Source of the DNA: Azoarcus sp031556475
GTDB taxonomy: Bacteria; Pseudomonadota; Gammaproteobacteria; Burkholderiales; Rhodocyclaceae
Assembly (NCBI GenBank): GCA_031556475.1
Contig: JAVBSY010000027.1
Span: 1-64,000 of the forward strand
DNA length: 64,000 nt
Direction: 5' to 3'
The stretch's first letter is position 1; every line of letters starts with the position of its first letter. Under the pieces are notes generated by a model. The model did no database searches. It saw nothing but the letters and a program-made list of their open reading frames with translations, and was not told the origin of the DNA. Positions 18,003 through 27,147 of this stretch are shown piece after piece. A program made the position numbers and the translations under genes.

Positions 18003-18800
18003 TCAACTGAGGGGAAAGTGAGGCAGCGCGATGATACGCCCATCGTCCGGCAGCAACCAGCTTGCCGAATAACTCACGCCGCACAGATACAAGCCGTCCG
18101 GCGCGAAAGTCGGCGCGGTTCGGCTGCGTTCGCCGCTTGCCAGTATCTCGGCCAGCCATGCCGGCGGGTAATGGCCCTTGCCGACATAGACAAGCGCGCC
18201 GACGAGGTTGCGTACCATGTGATGAAGGAAACCGTTGGCGCGAAAGTCGAACAGCAGATAATCGCCGTCGCGTGCGACGTTTGCCTCGTACATATACCGT
18301 ATGGGCGTCTTGGATTGACACCGCGCCGAACGGAAAGTCGAGAAATCGTGCTTGCCGACAAGGCAGGCTGCCGCCTCCGCCATCTTTTCCACATCCAGGG
18401 GCACATGGAACCACCCGACCCTGCCCGCCAATAATGCAGGACGGACTGGCGAATTGAACAAAACGTAGCGATAACGCCGCTCCACGGCGCAAAAGCGTGC
18501 ATGGAAACGCGGATCGACCTCGGTGGACCAACGCACGGCAACCGCGGGGGGAAGATGGCGGTTGACTCCACGAACCCAGGCCGACAACGGCCGCTCGGCA
18601 TTCGTGTCGAAATGAACGACTTGAACCGTGGCATGAACGCCGGTATCGGTACGTCCCGCGCAATGCGTACGCACCATTTCGCCAGCCACCGAAGCCAGGG
18701 CGCGTTCCAGTACATCCTGCACGGTACGGCCATGTTCCTGGCTTTGCCAGCCTTCGAAGCGATCTCCGGCATATTCGACGCCGAGCGCGACTCTTACCAT
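18003..18800 (-). CDS. truA: tRNA pseudouridine(38-40) synthase
   Basis: 265 aa enzyme that forms pseudouridine at positions 38, 39 and 40 of the tRNA anticodon stem-loop. The catalytic Asp52 lies in CAGRTDTGVHA. Other family blocks are seen: YAGDRFEGWQSQ near the N-terminus, the RRYRY strand and FLHHMVRN. The ATG at 18800 opens directly into the first strand. It sits between an orphan EcfT-like membrane gene and trpF; the fimV-truA-trpF order is a betaproteobacterial hallmark. Confidence 0.97.
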   Translation of the reverse strand: MVRVALGVEYAGDRFEGWQSQEHGRTVQDVLERALASVAGEMVRTHCAGRTDTGVHATVQVVHFDTNAERPLSAWVRGVNRHLPPAVAVRWSTEVDPRFHARFCAVERRYRYVLFNSPVRPALLAGRVGWFHVPLDVEKMAEAAACLVGKHDFSTFRSARCQSKTPIRYMYEANVARDGDYLLFDFRANGFLHHMVRNLVGALVYVGKGHYPPAWLAEILASGERSRTAPTFAPDGLYLCGVSYSASWLLPDDGRIIALPHFPLS

Positions 18801-18819
18801 GATTGGTCAATCGTAATGA

Positions 18820-19446
18820 TCAAGGCGGCAAACAGCCGGTAGCGCATAGCGCAACATATACACCCAGCGCCCCCAATGCCGCCATTGCGAGCACCCTCTC
18901 CTGCCAGCCGAACGGTTCCAGGCGCAGGTGCAACGGCGCATCGGCAACACTTTCGTCACCTGTCAGCCAATACCGCCAATCCTGCTTGTGTTCCACAGCG
19001 GCGTCATCGACATAACGCAGCACCAGCAACAAGCGCAACGCCAAGCGGTCTACAGCGATGCCGATCACCGCCAAAGGCCGGCAAAGCGCGTAGAGACCAC
19101 TGACGAGACGATCGGCGGACAAGCGTTCAAGCAGCGCCGCTACGATACAAACCACCGCCAGCAAACGCCCGCTGTGGATCAGCGCCAGCGCCAATCCCTC
19201 CTTGCTGGGACTCAATACCGACCAGGAAGCGAATACCGCCTCGCCCGGCGTAAACCACGCGAAGAGAATGAAAATCGCGGCGAGCAGAAAACGAATTCGC
19301 CGCGCCATCCGCCACAACCTTGCCGGTGCCAGACACAAGCCCAAAAGTGCGTAACAGGCCACCGCGATCCCTAACCAGGGCACAGCCAGGAATTGGACCG
19401 ACACGATGCCAATCAAGCAAAAAAAGAGGATCAGGCCCGAATGCAT
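18820..19446 (-). CDS. Putative membrane protein, CbiQ/EcfT-like
   Basis: 208 aa integral membrane protein with about five hydrophobic segments (5-40, 52-72, 85-108, 115-140 and 188-208). The segment RLLAVVCIVAALLERLSADRLVSGLYALCRPL resembles the coupling region of EcfT/CbiQ transmembrane subunits of energy-coupling-factor transporters, but no ATPase (EcfA) or substrate-binding S component lies nearby. It starts right behind the fimV terminator, so it is likely transcribed separately or by read-through and is 19 bases upstream of truA. No ribosome site is obvious before the ATG at 19446. Family placement is tentative. Confidence 0.7.
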   Translation of the reverse strand: MHSGLILFFCLIGIVSVQFLAVPWLGIAVACYALLGLCLAPARLWRMARRIRFLLAAIFILFAWFTPGEAVFASWSVLSPSKEGLALALIHSGRLLAVVCIVAALLERLSADRLVSGLYALCRPLAVIGIAVDRLALRLLLVLRYVDDAAVEHKQDWRYWLTGDESVADAPLHLRLEPFGWQERVLAMAALGALGVYVALCATGCLPP

Positions 19447-19490
19447 GAAAAGAAAACAAACCGCCGCGGAGACAATTCTCCGCGGCGGTT
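19444..19490 (-). terminator. Strong intrinsic terminator after fimV
   Basis: A perfect 14-bp inverted repeat (arms 19459-19472 and 19477-19490, core CCGCCGCGGAGA) with a CAAT/ATTG four-base loop, followed on the minus strand by TTTGTTTTCTTTT. It ends the fimV transcript 26 bases after the stop codon. The T-rich tail overlaps the start of the next gene at 19446. Confidence 0.9.
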
Positions 19491-19515
19491 CATATCAGTT
19501 GAAACGATCGATGGA

Positions 19516-22500
19516 TCAGCCGAGCCTGTCGAGCATCGCGCGCGCATCCGCCTGTTGCTTGGATGAACCTTCGCGCATAACCTCGTCAAGCAACTCCCGC
19601 GCGCCTTCCGTATCGCCCATTTCTTCGTAGGCACGGGCCAATTCAAGCTTGGTGTCGACTTCGTTGGAGTCGCCATCAGCCTCGCCGATATCCGCGGAAG
19701 CATCGCGATCGCGTGAAGACGAGGAAATCGGAGCGGCATCGATATCGTGATCGGAGCCGAAATCGAGCAGGCCACCATCCAGATTGCTTCTCTCCAGATC
19801 GATCACCATGTCGTTGGTAGGACGCCCTACCCCGATGTCGGAATCGACAACGGTCGCGCTCATATCGAAATCGTCCAGCTCCGCATCCTTACTCGTGGCG
19901 AAATCGGGCAAATCGAAAGTCAAACCGTTGTCCGCAGCACCGGCCGGACTCCCCTCGCTGCCCATAACCGCTATGGTGCCGCCGCCTCCACCGCCTCCGC
20001 GGGAGGAATCGACCACCTCTCCGCGTCCGGATTTCGGCATCGCAGGCTTGGGCGGAGGCACGGGCTCAGGCGCCACTGCCTCGGGTGTCTCATCGTCACC
20101 GTCGCCGATATCGAGATCAAGTACCAGATCGGAGGAACGGACAGCCGCTTCTTCGATGGGTAACGCAGCAGGTTTGGCAGCAGGCTTGGGCGGCGGAGCA
20201 GATTTCACCGGCTCCGGTGCGGAACCATCGTCGAGGTCAAGATCGAAATCCAGCGACAGGGCATCGCCGCCGCCGGACGGCGATCTGGCAGTCGTCGTGC
20301 CTACGACAACCGGCTGCACGACGTTCTCATACTGCCCCGGATCGCTTGGCAATGCCCCCGGCATCGCCCAGGTATCTTTCAGTTGGGAGTTGCTCGCCTC
20401 GACCACCGGCGCGGATGTCGTGAAATTGAGGTCGGAAAGAGATGTTCCCGACGTATCTTTTTCTACCAATCCACTTTTGGGCGACAACGGTGCATCGTTT
20501 TTCGCGGCGGCAGCCGCCATGGCCGCCGCAACCGTGCCGACCCCTGCCGTCATCGGCCCTTGCTCCATTTTCGGCGCTTCGGTCCGATCAGGCTCCTGAC
20601 CCTTTCGGCCTCCATACAGCGGATTCTCAGGGTCGAGCTTCTGCCCCATCGCCGCGGCCTTTTCCCAATCCGCTCCGGCCCCGCCGGTGCGGGCATAAAA
20701 CTCGCTGGCGATCGCCTCGAACTGCTTGGTGTTCTTGCGCTGTGCGTAGACTTCCAACAACTTCAGATGAATCGCGGCACGGCTCGGGTCCGCCTTGAGC
20801 GCGTCGAGAAGGATTTCCTCGGCTTGCGCATCGCGCCCATAAGCCATGTAGACATCCGCCTCGGCAACAGGGTCGACACCTTCGTCGGCATCGATAGCGG
20901 AAAGACCCGACTGGCTGAAGTCAGTGTGAATGATGCTGCTGTTACTGCTCGTATCGACGCTTTGTCCGCCCGTCGAACCGAACACACCACTGCTTTCAGG
21001 CGGAAACTCGCTTATCAACGCGCTATTTTCGTTAACAGCGCCAGATGCTCTGCGACGCTGCCAAGAGCGATAACCGAAATATCCCAGCAACAGCGCAAGA
21101 ACGCCTCCAATACCGCCGAGCATCTTCGCATCGAGAAAGTCCAGGAAACCGGGTTCCGGCTCGGGCGGCGGCGGTGGGGCAACGGGCTTCTTCCTTGGCG
21201 GCGGAGCAGGTGGCTCCGGCGGCGGCGGAGGCTCTGCGGTGGGCGGCGGAGTGACAGACTCGGTCGATGGGGCGGGTGGAGGCTCAACCGCAGTTGGCGG
21301 CGTTTGCTTCGGCTCCTGCATGTCAGGTGTCGGCGGTACCACCGTCGGAGGAGGAGCAGGAGGCGCAGCATCACTGGTCGCCGGCTGCGGAGCCTTTCCC
21401 ATGCTTTGGCTCTTCAACTCAGCCAGTTTCTTCAGATCCTCGATGTTACGTTCCAACTCCGACACGCGCGATTTCGCATCGGCCAGTGCTTTGTCGCGTG
21501 CGACGAGGTCTTCTTCAAGCGCTCGAATCCGATTTTCCGCATCCTTGTTGGCCGATGCACCACCCTTTTTCCCGGAACCCGTTGCCGAGCGCGAAACCTG
21601 GACCTGGTCCTTGGATTCAGTTGCCGGCTGTGTTTCCTCGACGCGCGGCACGATACGCCCGGTGCTACCTTGATCAACCGGTGTCGCTGCGTCCGCGACG
21701 GGGCTTTGCTTGGTCGCGGCTGCCGCCAGGCTACGGCGGTAGCTCTGGAAATCGGCGGAATGAGCGATCACCTCGCGCCGGGCCTCGGCCGTATCGATGC
21801 TCTTCATCGCTTCGGCCGACGGCACCTTCATGATGGCGCCAGCGCGTAAACGGTTGATGTTCTTGTTGCTGAAGGCTTCCGGATTTTCCCTGTACAGCGC
21901 GATCAAGGCCTGATCCAGGGTGACGCCTTCGGGGCGATTCGCATCGGCGATGCGGCGCAACGTATCGCCGCGCTGCGTGGTGTAGGAACCGTCCGCGGCC
22001 GTTGCCGTGGGTGCTGTCGTGGCTCTTTCCGCGCGGGGCGGCATTGCCGTTTCAGGCGCGCTACGCGGCGCCGTTACGATGGCGGGCGCTTCTGCCTGGG
22101 CAGCCTTGGGCCGGGCGATTTCGAGATCGACCGGGTCCAGCAGGAAGACGTATTCACGCGCCAAACGACCGGAAGCCCAATCCAGCTCGATGAGCAGATT
22201 GACGACAGGGTCGTTGATGGGCTTATCACTGCTCAGCTTCAGAACCGGGCGTGGACCGCGGCTATCGAGGCTGACGCGTACGCTGGCGACGGAAGCCGCG
22301 TAAGGAATATTCGCCTGGCGGAAAGCGTCGACCGATGCGATTCTCGCAATAAGCGACTGTAATTCCTGCGTGCTGGCACTGATTTGTATTTCCGCTTTGA
22401 GCGGCTGGCCGAGTCCGCTCATCACATTGATCTGTCCCAATCCGGCAGCCTGGCTGACGGAGGACAAGGAGGTGATCGCGACTGCGATCAGGGACGCTTT

Positions 22501-22518
22501 GATCGACTTTTTCATCAT
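19516..22518 (-). CDS. fimV: FimV family pilus assembly/polar hub protein
   Basis: 1000 aa inner-membrane protein. In pseudomonads FimV organises type IV pilus assembly, twitching and polar localisation of signalling proteins through peptidoglycan contact. Seen in order: signal peptide (1-24), the conserved FimV N-terminal domain (25-135, LGQINVMSGLGQPLKAEI), a LysM peptidoglycan-binding domain (about 179-233), a coiled coil (about 325-370), Pro-rich linkers, one membrane segment around 455-480 (GGIGGVLALLLGYFGYRSWQRRR), a cytoplasmic TPR-like repeat, long acidic low-complexity stretches rich in LDLD, and the C-terminal FimV TPR motif (KLELARAYEEMGDTEGARELLDEVM). The start is ATG at 22518. 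Its own terminator follows. Confidence 0.95.
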   Translation of the reverse strand: MMKKSIKASLIAVAITSLSSVSQAAGLGQINVMSGLGQPLKAEIQISASTQELQSLIARIASVDAFRQANIPYAASVASVRVSLDSRGPRPVLKLSSDKPINDPVVNLLIELDWASGRLAREYVFLLDPVDLEIARPKAAQAEAPAIVTAPRSAPETAMPPRAERATTAPTATAADGSYTTQRGDTLRRIADANRPEGVTLDQALIALYRENPEAFSNKNINRLRAGAIMKVPSAEAMKSIDTAEARREVIAHSADFQSYRRSLAAAATKQSPVADAATPVDQGSTGRIVPRVEETQPATESKDQVQVSRSATGSGKKGGASANKDAENRIRALEEDLVARDKALADAKSRVSELERNIEDLKKLAELKSQSMGKAPQPATSDAAPPAPPPTVVPPTPDMQEPKQTPPTAVEPPPAPSTESVTPPPTAEPPPPPEPPAPPPRKKPVAPPPPPEPEPGFLDFLDAKMLGGIGGVLALLLGYFGYRSWQRRRASGAVNENSALISEFPPESSGVFGSTGGQSVDTSSNSSIIHTDFSQSGLSAIDADEGVDPVAEADVYMAYGRDAQAEEILLDALKADPSRAAIHLKLLEVYAQRKNTKQFEAIASEFYARTGGAGADWEKAAAMGQKLDPENPLYGGRKGQEPDRTEAPKMEQGPMTAGVGTVAAAMAAAAAKNDAPLSPKSGLVEKDTSGTSLSDLNFTTSAPVVEASNSQLKDTWAMPGALPSDPGQYENVVQPVVVGTTTARSPSGGGDALSLDFDLDLDDGSAPEPVKSAPPPKPAAKPAALPIEEAAVRSSDLVLDLDIGDGDDETPEAVAPEPVPPPKPAMPKSGRGEVVDSSRGGGGGGGTIAVMGSEGSPAGAADNGLTFDLPDFATSKDAELDDFDMSATVVDSDIGVGRPTNDMVIDLERSNLDGGLLDFGSDHDIDAAPISSSSRDRDASADIGEADGDSNEVDTKLELARAYEEMGDTEGARELLDEVMREGSSKQQADARAMLDRLG

Positions 22519-22694
22519 TCTGTCTTCAAACCCCTTCCCTCAGCAGCACTAATTCTGTCAAGGGACATAACTTCATGGACTTGGGGTAGTAATCTAGCAT
22601 TTCCTTGAAGATCATGCAGCAATTCTTTCTGATAAAAGACTTTTTTCTTGTAGCAGAAATAATACGCATATGCCAGTCGCGAACTCACTCTGAA

Positions 22695-23828
22695 TTACCC
22701 TTCGATCAAAATACGCAACATGCGGCGCAGCGGCTCCGCCGCCCCCCACAAAAGCTGATCGCCGACAGTGAAAGCGCCGAGATAATCCGGCCCCATGGCC
22801 AGTTTGCGCAGTCGTCCTACCGGTACGGTGAGCTTGCCGGTTACCGCGGCAGGCGTAAGCTCTCGCTCGGTCACTTCCCGCTCGTTCGGTATCACTTTCA
22901 CCCAATCGTTGGCGGTCGCGATGATTTCGTTCACCTCGTCGAGCGGTACATCCTTCTTCAACTTGATCGTCAGGCCCTGGGAGTGGCAACGCATGGCACC
23001 GATGCGCACACACAGACCGTCGATCGGGATGCTGCCGGCGCTGCGGAACGCAGGCTTGCCGAGAATCTTGTTGCATTCCGCACCGCCTTTCCATTCCTCT
23101 TTCGATTGGCCGTACTCGGACGGTACGTCGATCCAGGGAATCAGGCTGCCCGCCAACGGCGTATTACGGAAATTGCTCTTCGGAAAAGAATCGCTGCGCA
23201 GGGTTTCGGCAACTTTGCGATCGATTCCGAGAATGGCCGAAGCCGGATCTGCAAGCAGGTCGGCAACCGATGAGTGGATAACGCCCATCTGCGCGATCAA
23301 CTCGCGCATGTTCTGTGCGCCGGCACCGGAGGCGGCCTGATAAGTCATCGCCGACACCCACTCGACCAGATCGTGCTTGAACAGCCCGCCTATGCCCATC
23401 AGCATCAGCGATACGGTGCAATTGCCGCCGATCCAATCGCGCCCGCCCTTGGCCAGGGCATTGTCGATGACATGGCGATTGACCGGATCGAGAACGATCA
23501 CCGCATCGTCCGCCATGCGCAAGGCGCTGGCGGCATCGATCCAGTGGCCTTTCCAGCCAGCCGCGCGCAGCTTCGGATACACCTCCTTGGTGTAATCGCC
23601 GCCCTGGCAGGTAACGACGATATCGCACGTTTTCAGCATATCGACGTTCGCCGCATCCTGTAACGGCAGGGCCGCGTCCTTGCCGCCGAACGAAGGCGCC
23701 TTGCCACCCGCTGCCGACGTGGAGAAATACACCGGCTCGATATGGGCGAAATCCTTTTCGTCCTCCATGCGCTGCATCAGCACGGAACCGACCATGCCAC
23801 GCCAACCGACCAGACCCACTCTTTTCAT
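22695..23828 (-). CDS. asd: Aspartate-semialdehyde dehydrogenase
   Basis: 377 aa enzyme reducing aspartyl phosphate to aspartate semialdehyde, the branch point to lysine, threonine, methionine and diaminopimelate. The NADP-binding VGWRGMVGSVLMQRM is at 6-21. The nucleophilic Cys137 lies in GGNCTVSLML, and the second-half motif with the catalytic His is in RIGAMRCHSQGLT. The protein belongs to the Gram-negative long type (E. coli 367 aa). ATG at 23828 has GGGGAAG upstream. It follows leuB closely (30 bases), as in Burkholderia and relatives. Confidence 0.97.
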   Translation of the reverse strand: MKRVGLVGWRGMVGSVLMQRMEDEKDFAHIEPVYFSTSAAGGKAPSFGGKDAALPLQDAANVDMLKTCDIVVTCQGGDYTKEVYPKLRAAGWKGHWIDAASALRMADDAVIVLDPVNRHVIDNALAKGGRDWIGGNCTVSLMLMGIGGLFKHDLVEWVSAMTYQAASGAGAQNMRELIAQMGVIHSSVADLLADPASAILGIDRKVAETLRSDSFPKSNFRNTPLAGSLIPWIDVPSEYGQSKEEWKGGAECNKILGKPAFRSAGSIPIDGLCVRIGAMRCHSQGLTIKLKKDVPLDEVNEIIATANDWVKVIPNEREVTERELTPAAVTGKLTVPVGRLRKLAMGPDYLGAFTVGDQLLWGAAEPLRRMLRILIEG

Positions 23829-23858
23829 TTCACTTCCCCAGCTTCTCTCATTCATCCA

Positions 23859-24923
23859 TTACAGCGCCGCCAGCACCGCGTCGCCCATTTCCACCGTGCC
23901 GACTTTTCTCGTTCCCGGCTCGTAGATGTCGCCGGTTCGATAACCCTGCGCCAATACTTTCTTCACCGCTTTTTCGATACGTTGCGCGGCCCCCTCCTGA
24001 TTGAAGGTGTAGCGCATCATCATTGCCGCCGAAAGAATCGTGGCCAACGGATTGGCAATATTCTTTCCCGCGATATCGGGCGCCGAGCCGTGCGACGGCT
24101 CATACAGCCCTTTCTGGTTCGCATCCAGCGAAGCCGACGGCAGCATGCCGATCGAGCCGGTCAGCATCGATGCCTCGTCCGACAGAATATCGCCGAACAT
24201 ATTACCGGTGACCATCACGTCGAACTGTTTCGGATTGCGCACCAACTGCATCGCGGCGTTATCCACCAGCATGTGCGAAAGTTCGACGCCAGGGTAATCC
24301 CGCGCCATTTCGTCGGCAATATCACGCCACAACTGCGTGCATTCGAGCACGTTCATTTTATCCACCGAACACAGCTTGCGGCCGCGCTTCATCGCCGCCT
24401 CGAACGCGACGCGCAGGATGCGGCGGATTTCGTATTCGGCGTAGATCATCGTGTTCCAACCCACACGCTGGCGCTCGCCATTGACTTCGCGCACTTCCAC
24501 GCCACGCGGCTGGCCGAAATAGATGTCGCCGGTCAATTCGCGCACGATCAGAATGTCGAGGCCGGACACCACTTCCGGTTTCAATGACGAGGCATTGGCA
24601 AGCTCCGGGTACAGGATGGCCGGACGCAGATTGGCGAACAGACCCAGATCCTTGCGAATGCCGAGTAAACCACGCTCGGGACGCTGCTCGCGCGGCAGAC
24701 CATCCCACTTCGGCCCGCCGACGGCGCCGAGCAATACGGCATCGGCCTCGCGAGCCAGTTTTTGCGTGGCCTCCGGGTAAGGATTGCCCGTTGCATCCAC
24801 CGCGCAGCCGCCAAGCAACGCTTCTTCCATTTCAAATTCGAGATCGAGTGCCCGCAGCACACGGACGGCCTGCGACATGATTTCCGGGCCGATTCCGTCG
24901 CCCGGCAACACACAGATTTTCAT
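23859..24923 (-). CDS. leuB: 3-isopropylmalate dehydrogenase
   Basis: 354 aa NAD-dependent decarboxylating dehydrogenase, third step of leucine synthesis. Motifs: LPGDGIGPEI at the N-terminus, RELTGDIYFGQPRG, the catalytic YAEYEIRRI and Lys in CSVDKMNVL, and the NAD-binding GSAPDIAGKNIANP. The ATG at 24923 has AAGGAG upstream; this Shine-Dalgarno lies at the edge of a 15-bp tandem duplication. Sits in leuC-leuD-leuB-asd order. Confidence 0.98.
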   Translation of the reverse strand: MKICVLPGDGIGPEIMSQAVRVLRALDLEFEMEEALLGGCAVDATGNPYPEATQKLAREADAVLLGAVGGPKWDGLPREQRPERGLLGIRKDLGLFANLRPAILYPELANASSLKPEVVSGLDILIVRELTGDIYFGQPRGVEVREVNGERQRVGWNTMIYAEYEIRRILRVAFEAAMKRGRKLCSVDKMNVLECTQLWRDIADEMARDYPGVELSHMLVDNAAMQLVRNPKQFDVMVTGNMFGDILSDEASMLTGSIGMLPSASLDANQKGLYEPSHGSAPDIAGKNIANPLATILSAAMMMRYTFNQEGAAQRIEKAVKKVLAQGYRTGDIYEPGTRKVGTVEMGDAVLAAL

Positions 24924-24936
24924 TCTTTCATTTCTC

Positions 24937-24966
24937 CTTATTGCCCGTGCCCTTATTGCCCGTGCC
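24937..24966. repeat. 15-bp perfect tandem duplication upstream of leuB
   Basis: The unit CTTATTGCCCGTGCC occurs twice in direct succession (24937-24951 and 24952-24966) in the leuD-leuB gap. Its leuB-proximal edge overlaps the leuB ribosome-binding site. Probably a replication-slippage duplication. Confidence 0.9.
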
Positions 24967-25003
24967 ATACCAACTCAGGCTCCATCCAGGCGCAATAACC
25001 GGA

Positions 25004-25642
25004 TCAGGCAAAATAGTAAGGATGCTCGGCGCGCCGCTTTTCCTCGAACGCGCGAATCTTGTCGGCATGGCGCAACGTCAAGCCGATATCGTCCCAACCG
25101 TTGATCAGGCATTCCTTGCGGAACGGATCGATCTCGAAAGGAATCGCATGGCCGTCGGGACGCGTTACTTTCTGAGTCGGCAAATCGATTTCCAGGGAAT
25201 ACCCCGGGCTGTGCTCCACCAGGCCGAACAGCGCATCGAGTTCGGGTTTGGATAATACGATGGGCAACACGCCGTTCTTGAAGCAATTGTTGAAAAAGAT
25301 ATCGGCAAAGGACTCGGCGAGAATGGCGCGGAAGCCATAATCCAACAGCGCCCACGGCGCATGTTCCCGGCTCGAACCACAACCGAAGTTGGCTCGCGTG
25401 AGCAGAATCGAAGCGCCTTGATCGCGGGCCTGATTGAGCACGAAATTGGGATTCAAGGGCCGGGCGCTGTTGTCCATGCCTGGTTCGCCACGGTCCATGT
25501 ATCGCCATTCGTCGAACGCGTTGGGACCGAATCCGGAACGCTTGATCGACTTGAGGAATTGCTTCGGAATGATGGCGTCGGTATCGACATTGCTGCGATC
25601 GAGCGGCGCTGCCAGACCCTTCAAGGTCGTGAATTTCTGCAT
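25004..25642 (-). CDS. leuD: 3-isopropylmalate dehydratase small subunit
   Basis: 212 aa small subunit that completes the active site of isopropylmalate isomerase (2- to 3-isopropylmalate) with LeuC. The substrate-loop motif FGCGSSREHAPWAL is seen at about residues 86-99. The N-terminus (FTTLKGLAAPLDRSNVDTDAIIPKQFLK) and C-terminus (INGWDDIGLTL) are typical. Follows leuC after 24 bases; unlike many betaproteobacteria there is no entericidin gene between them. Confidence 0.98.
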   Translation of the reverse strand: MQKFTTLKGLAAPLDRSNVDTDAIIPKQFLKSIKRSGFGPNAFDEWRYMDRGEPGMDNSARPLNPNFVLNQARDQGASILLTRANFGCGSSREHAPWALLDYGFRAILAESFADIFFNNCFKNGVLPIVLSKPELDALFGLVEHSPGYSLEIDLPTQKVTRPDGHAIPFEIDPFRKECLINGWDDIGLTLRHADKIRAFEEKRRAEHPYYFA

Positions 25643-25666
25643 GTTCAGTTTTCCTTCGGCCGAAGA

Positions 25667-27076
25667 TCAGAGAATGTCGCGCACGTCGGCGAAATGCCCG
25701 GCGATCGCGGCAGCCGCGGCCATTGCCGGGCTGACCAGATGGGTTCGCCCGCCCGCGCCTTGCCGCCCTTCGAAATTGCGGTTCGACGTCGAAGCGCAAC
25801 GCTCGCCCGGCTCCAGCCTGTCGGCATTCATCGCCAGACACATCGAACAGCCCGGCTCGCGCCATTCAAAACCGGCGGCAAGAAAGATCTTGTCCAGCCC
25901 TTCCTGCTCGGCCTGGCGCTTCACCAGTCCCGACCCTGGGACGACCAGCACCTGACGCACGTTGTCGGCCTTGCGGCGGCCTTTTGCCACCACGGCGGCC
26001 TGGCGCAAATCCTCGATGCGCGAATTGGTGCAGGAGCCGATGAAAACCTTGTCGATATTGATTCCCTTGATCGGCAGGTTGGGCGCCAGACCCATGTACT
26101 GCAAAGCCCGCTCCATACCCTCGCGCTTGACCGGATCTTTCTCCCTGAACGGATCGGGAACCGCCCCGTCGATGCCGAGCACCATTTCCGGCGAGGTCCC
26201 CCATGTGACTTGCGGCAGGATGCGCTCGCCCTGCAACTCCACGACCTTGTCGAAACGCGCGCCGTCGTCCGAACGCAAGGTGCGCCAATAGGCCGCTGCG
26301 CGATCCCAATCGCTGCCGCGCGGCGAGAAAGGCCGGCCCTTGAGGTAATCGATGGTGGTTTCATCCACCGCGACGAAGCCCATGCGCGCGCCCGCTTCGA
26401 TGGCCATGTTGCACACGGTCATGCGCCCTTCCATCGACAAACCGCGCATTACCGAACCGCCGAACTCGATGGCGTAGCCGGTACCGCCGGCGGTACCGAT
26501 AAGGCCGATGATCGCCAGCGCCACATCCTTGGCGCCCACGCCCTTGCCAAGACGGCCATTGACGCTCACCAGCATGGTCTTGGAACGTTTCTGGATCAGG
26601 CATTGCGTCGCCATGACGTGTTCGACTTCGGACGTGCCGATACCGTGCGCCAGACAGCCGAAAGCGCCATGCGTGGAAGTATGGGAGTCACCGCAGACGA
26701 CGGTCATGCCAGGCAGCGTGGCACCGTTTTCCGGTCCGATCACATGCACGATGCCTTGACGCTCATGCTTGAACGGAAAATAAGCCAGTGCGCCAACGGC
26801 GCGGATATTCGCATCCAGGGTTTCCACCTGCTGGCGCGACACCGGATCGAGGATGCCCTGCTCCCAATGATCGGTCGGCGTATTGTGATCGGCAGTGGCA
26901 ACGATGGACGACACCCGCCACGGCTTGCGACCGGCCAGCTTGAGCCCTTCGAAAGCCTGCGGACTGGTGACCTCATGGACCAGATGGCGGTCGATATAGA
27001 TCAGCGCCGTGCCGTCGGCTTCCTGATGGACGACATGACTCGACCACAATTTTTCATACAGCGTTTGCGCTTCCAT
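25667..27076 (-). CDS. leuC: 3-isopropylmalate dehydratase large subunit
   Basis: 469 aa aconitase-family subunit carrying the [4Fe-4S] cluster. The cluster cysteines lie in FIGSCTNSR and in PGCSMC. The early family motifs DRHLVHEVTSPQAFEGL and CGDSHTSTHGAFG are present. I chose ATG 27076 (MEAQTLYEKLW) rather than ATG 27085, because GTGGA lies at proper spacing before 27076 and the family begins with this sequence. It is the first gene of leuC-leuD-leuB-asd, 71 bases after the M48 protease gene. Confidence 0.98.
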   Translation of the reverse strand: MEAQTLYEKLWSSHVVHQEADGTALIYIDRHLVHEVTSPQAFEGLKLAGRKPWRVSSIVATADHNTPTDHWEQGILDPVSRQQVETLDANIRAVGALAYFPFKHERQGIVHVIGPENGATLPGMTVVCGDSHTSTHGAFGCLAHGIGTSEVEHVMATQCLIQKRSKTMLVSVNGRLGKGVGAKDVALAIIGLIGTAGGTGYAIEFGGSVMRGLSMEGRMTVCNMAIEAGARMGFVAVDETTIDYLKGRPFSPRGSDWDRAAAYWRTLRSDDGARFDKVVELQGERILPQVTWGTSPEMVLGIDGAVPDPFREKDPVKREGMERALQYMGLAPNLPIKGINIDKVFIGSCTNSRIEDLRQAAVVAKGRRKADNVRQVLVVPGSGLVKRQAEQEGLDKIFLAAGFEWREPGCSMCLAMNADRLEPGERCASTSNRNFEGRQGAGGRTHLVSPAMAAAAAIAGHFADVRDIL

Positions 27077-27147
27077 CCAATGCATTCCACAGCGGAGAAA
27101 AGGTTTCGATTATTTCACACGGCGCCAGCTATGAGTAGCGAACGCCA

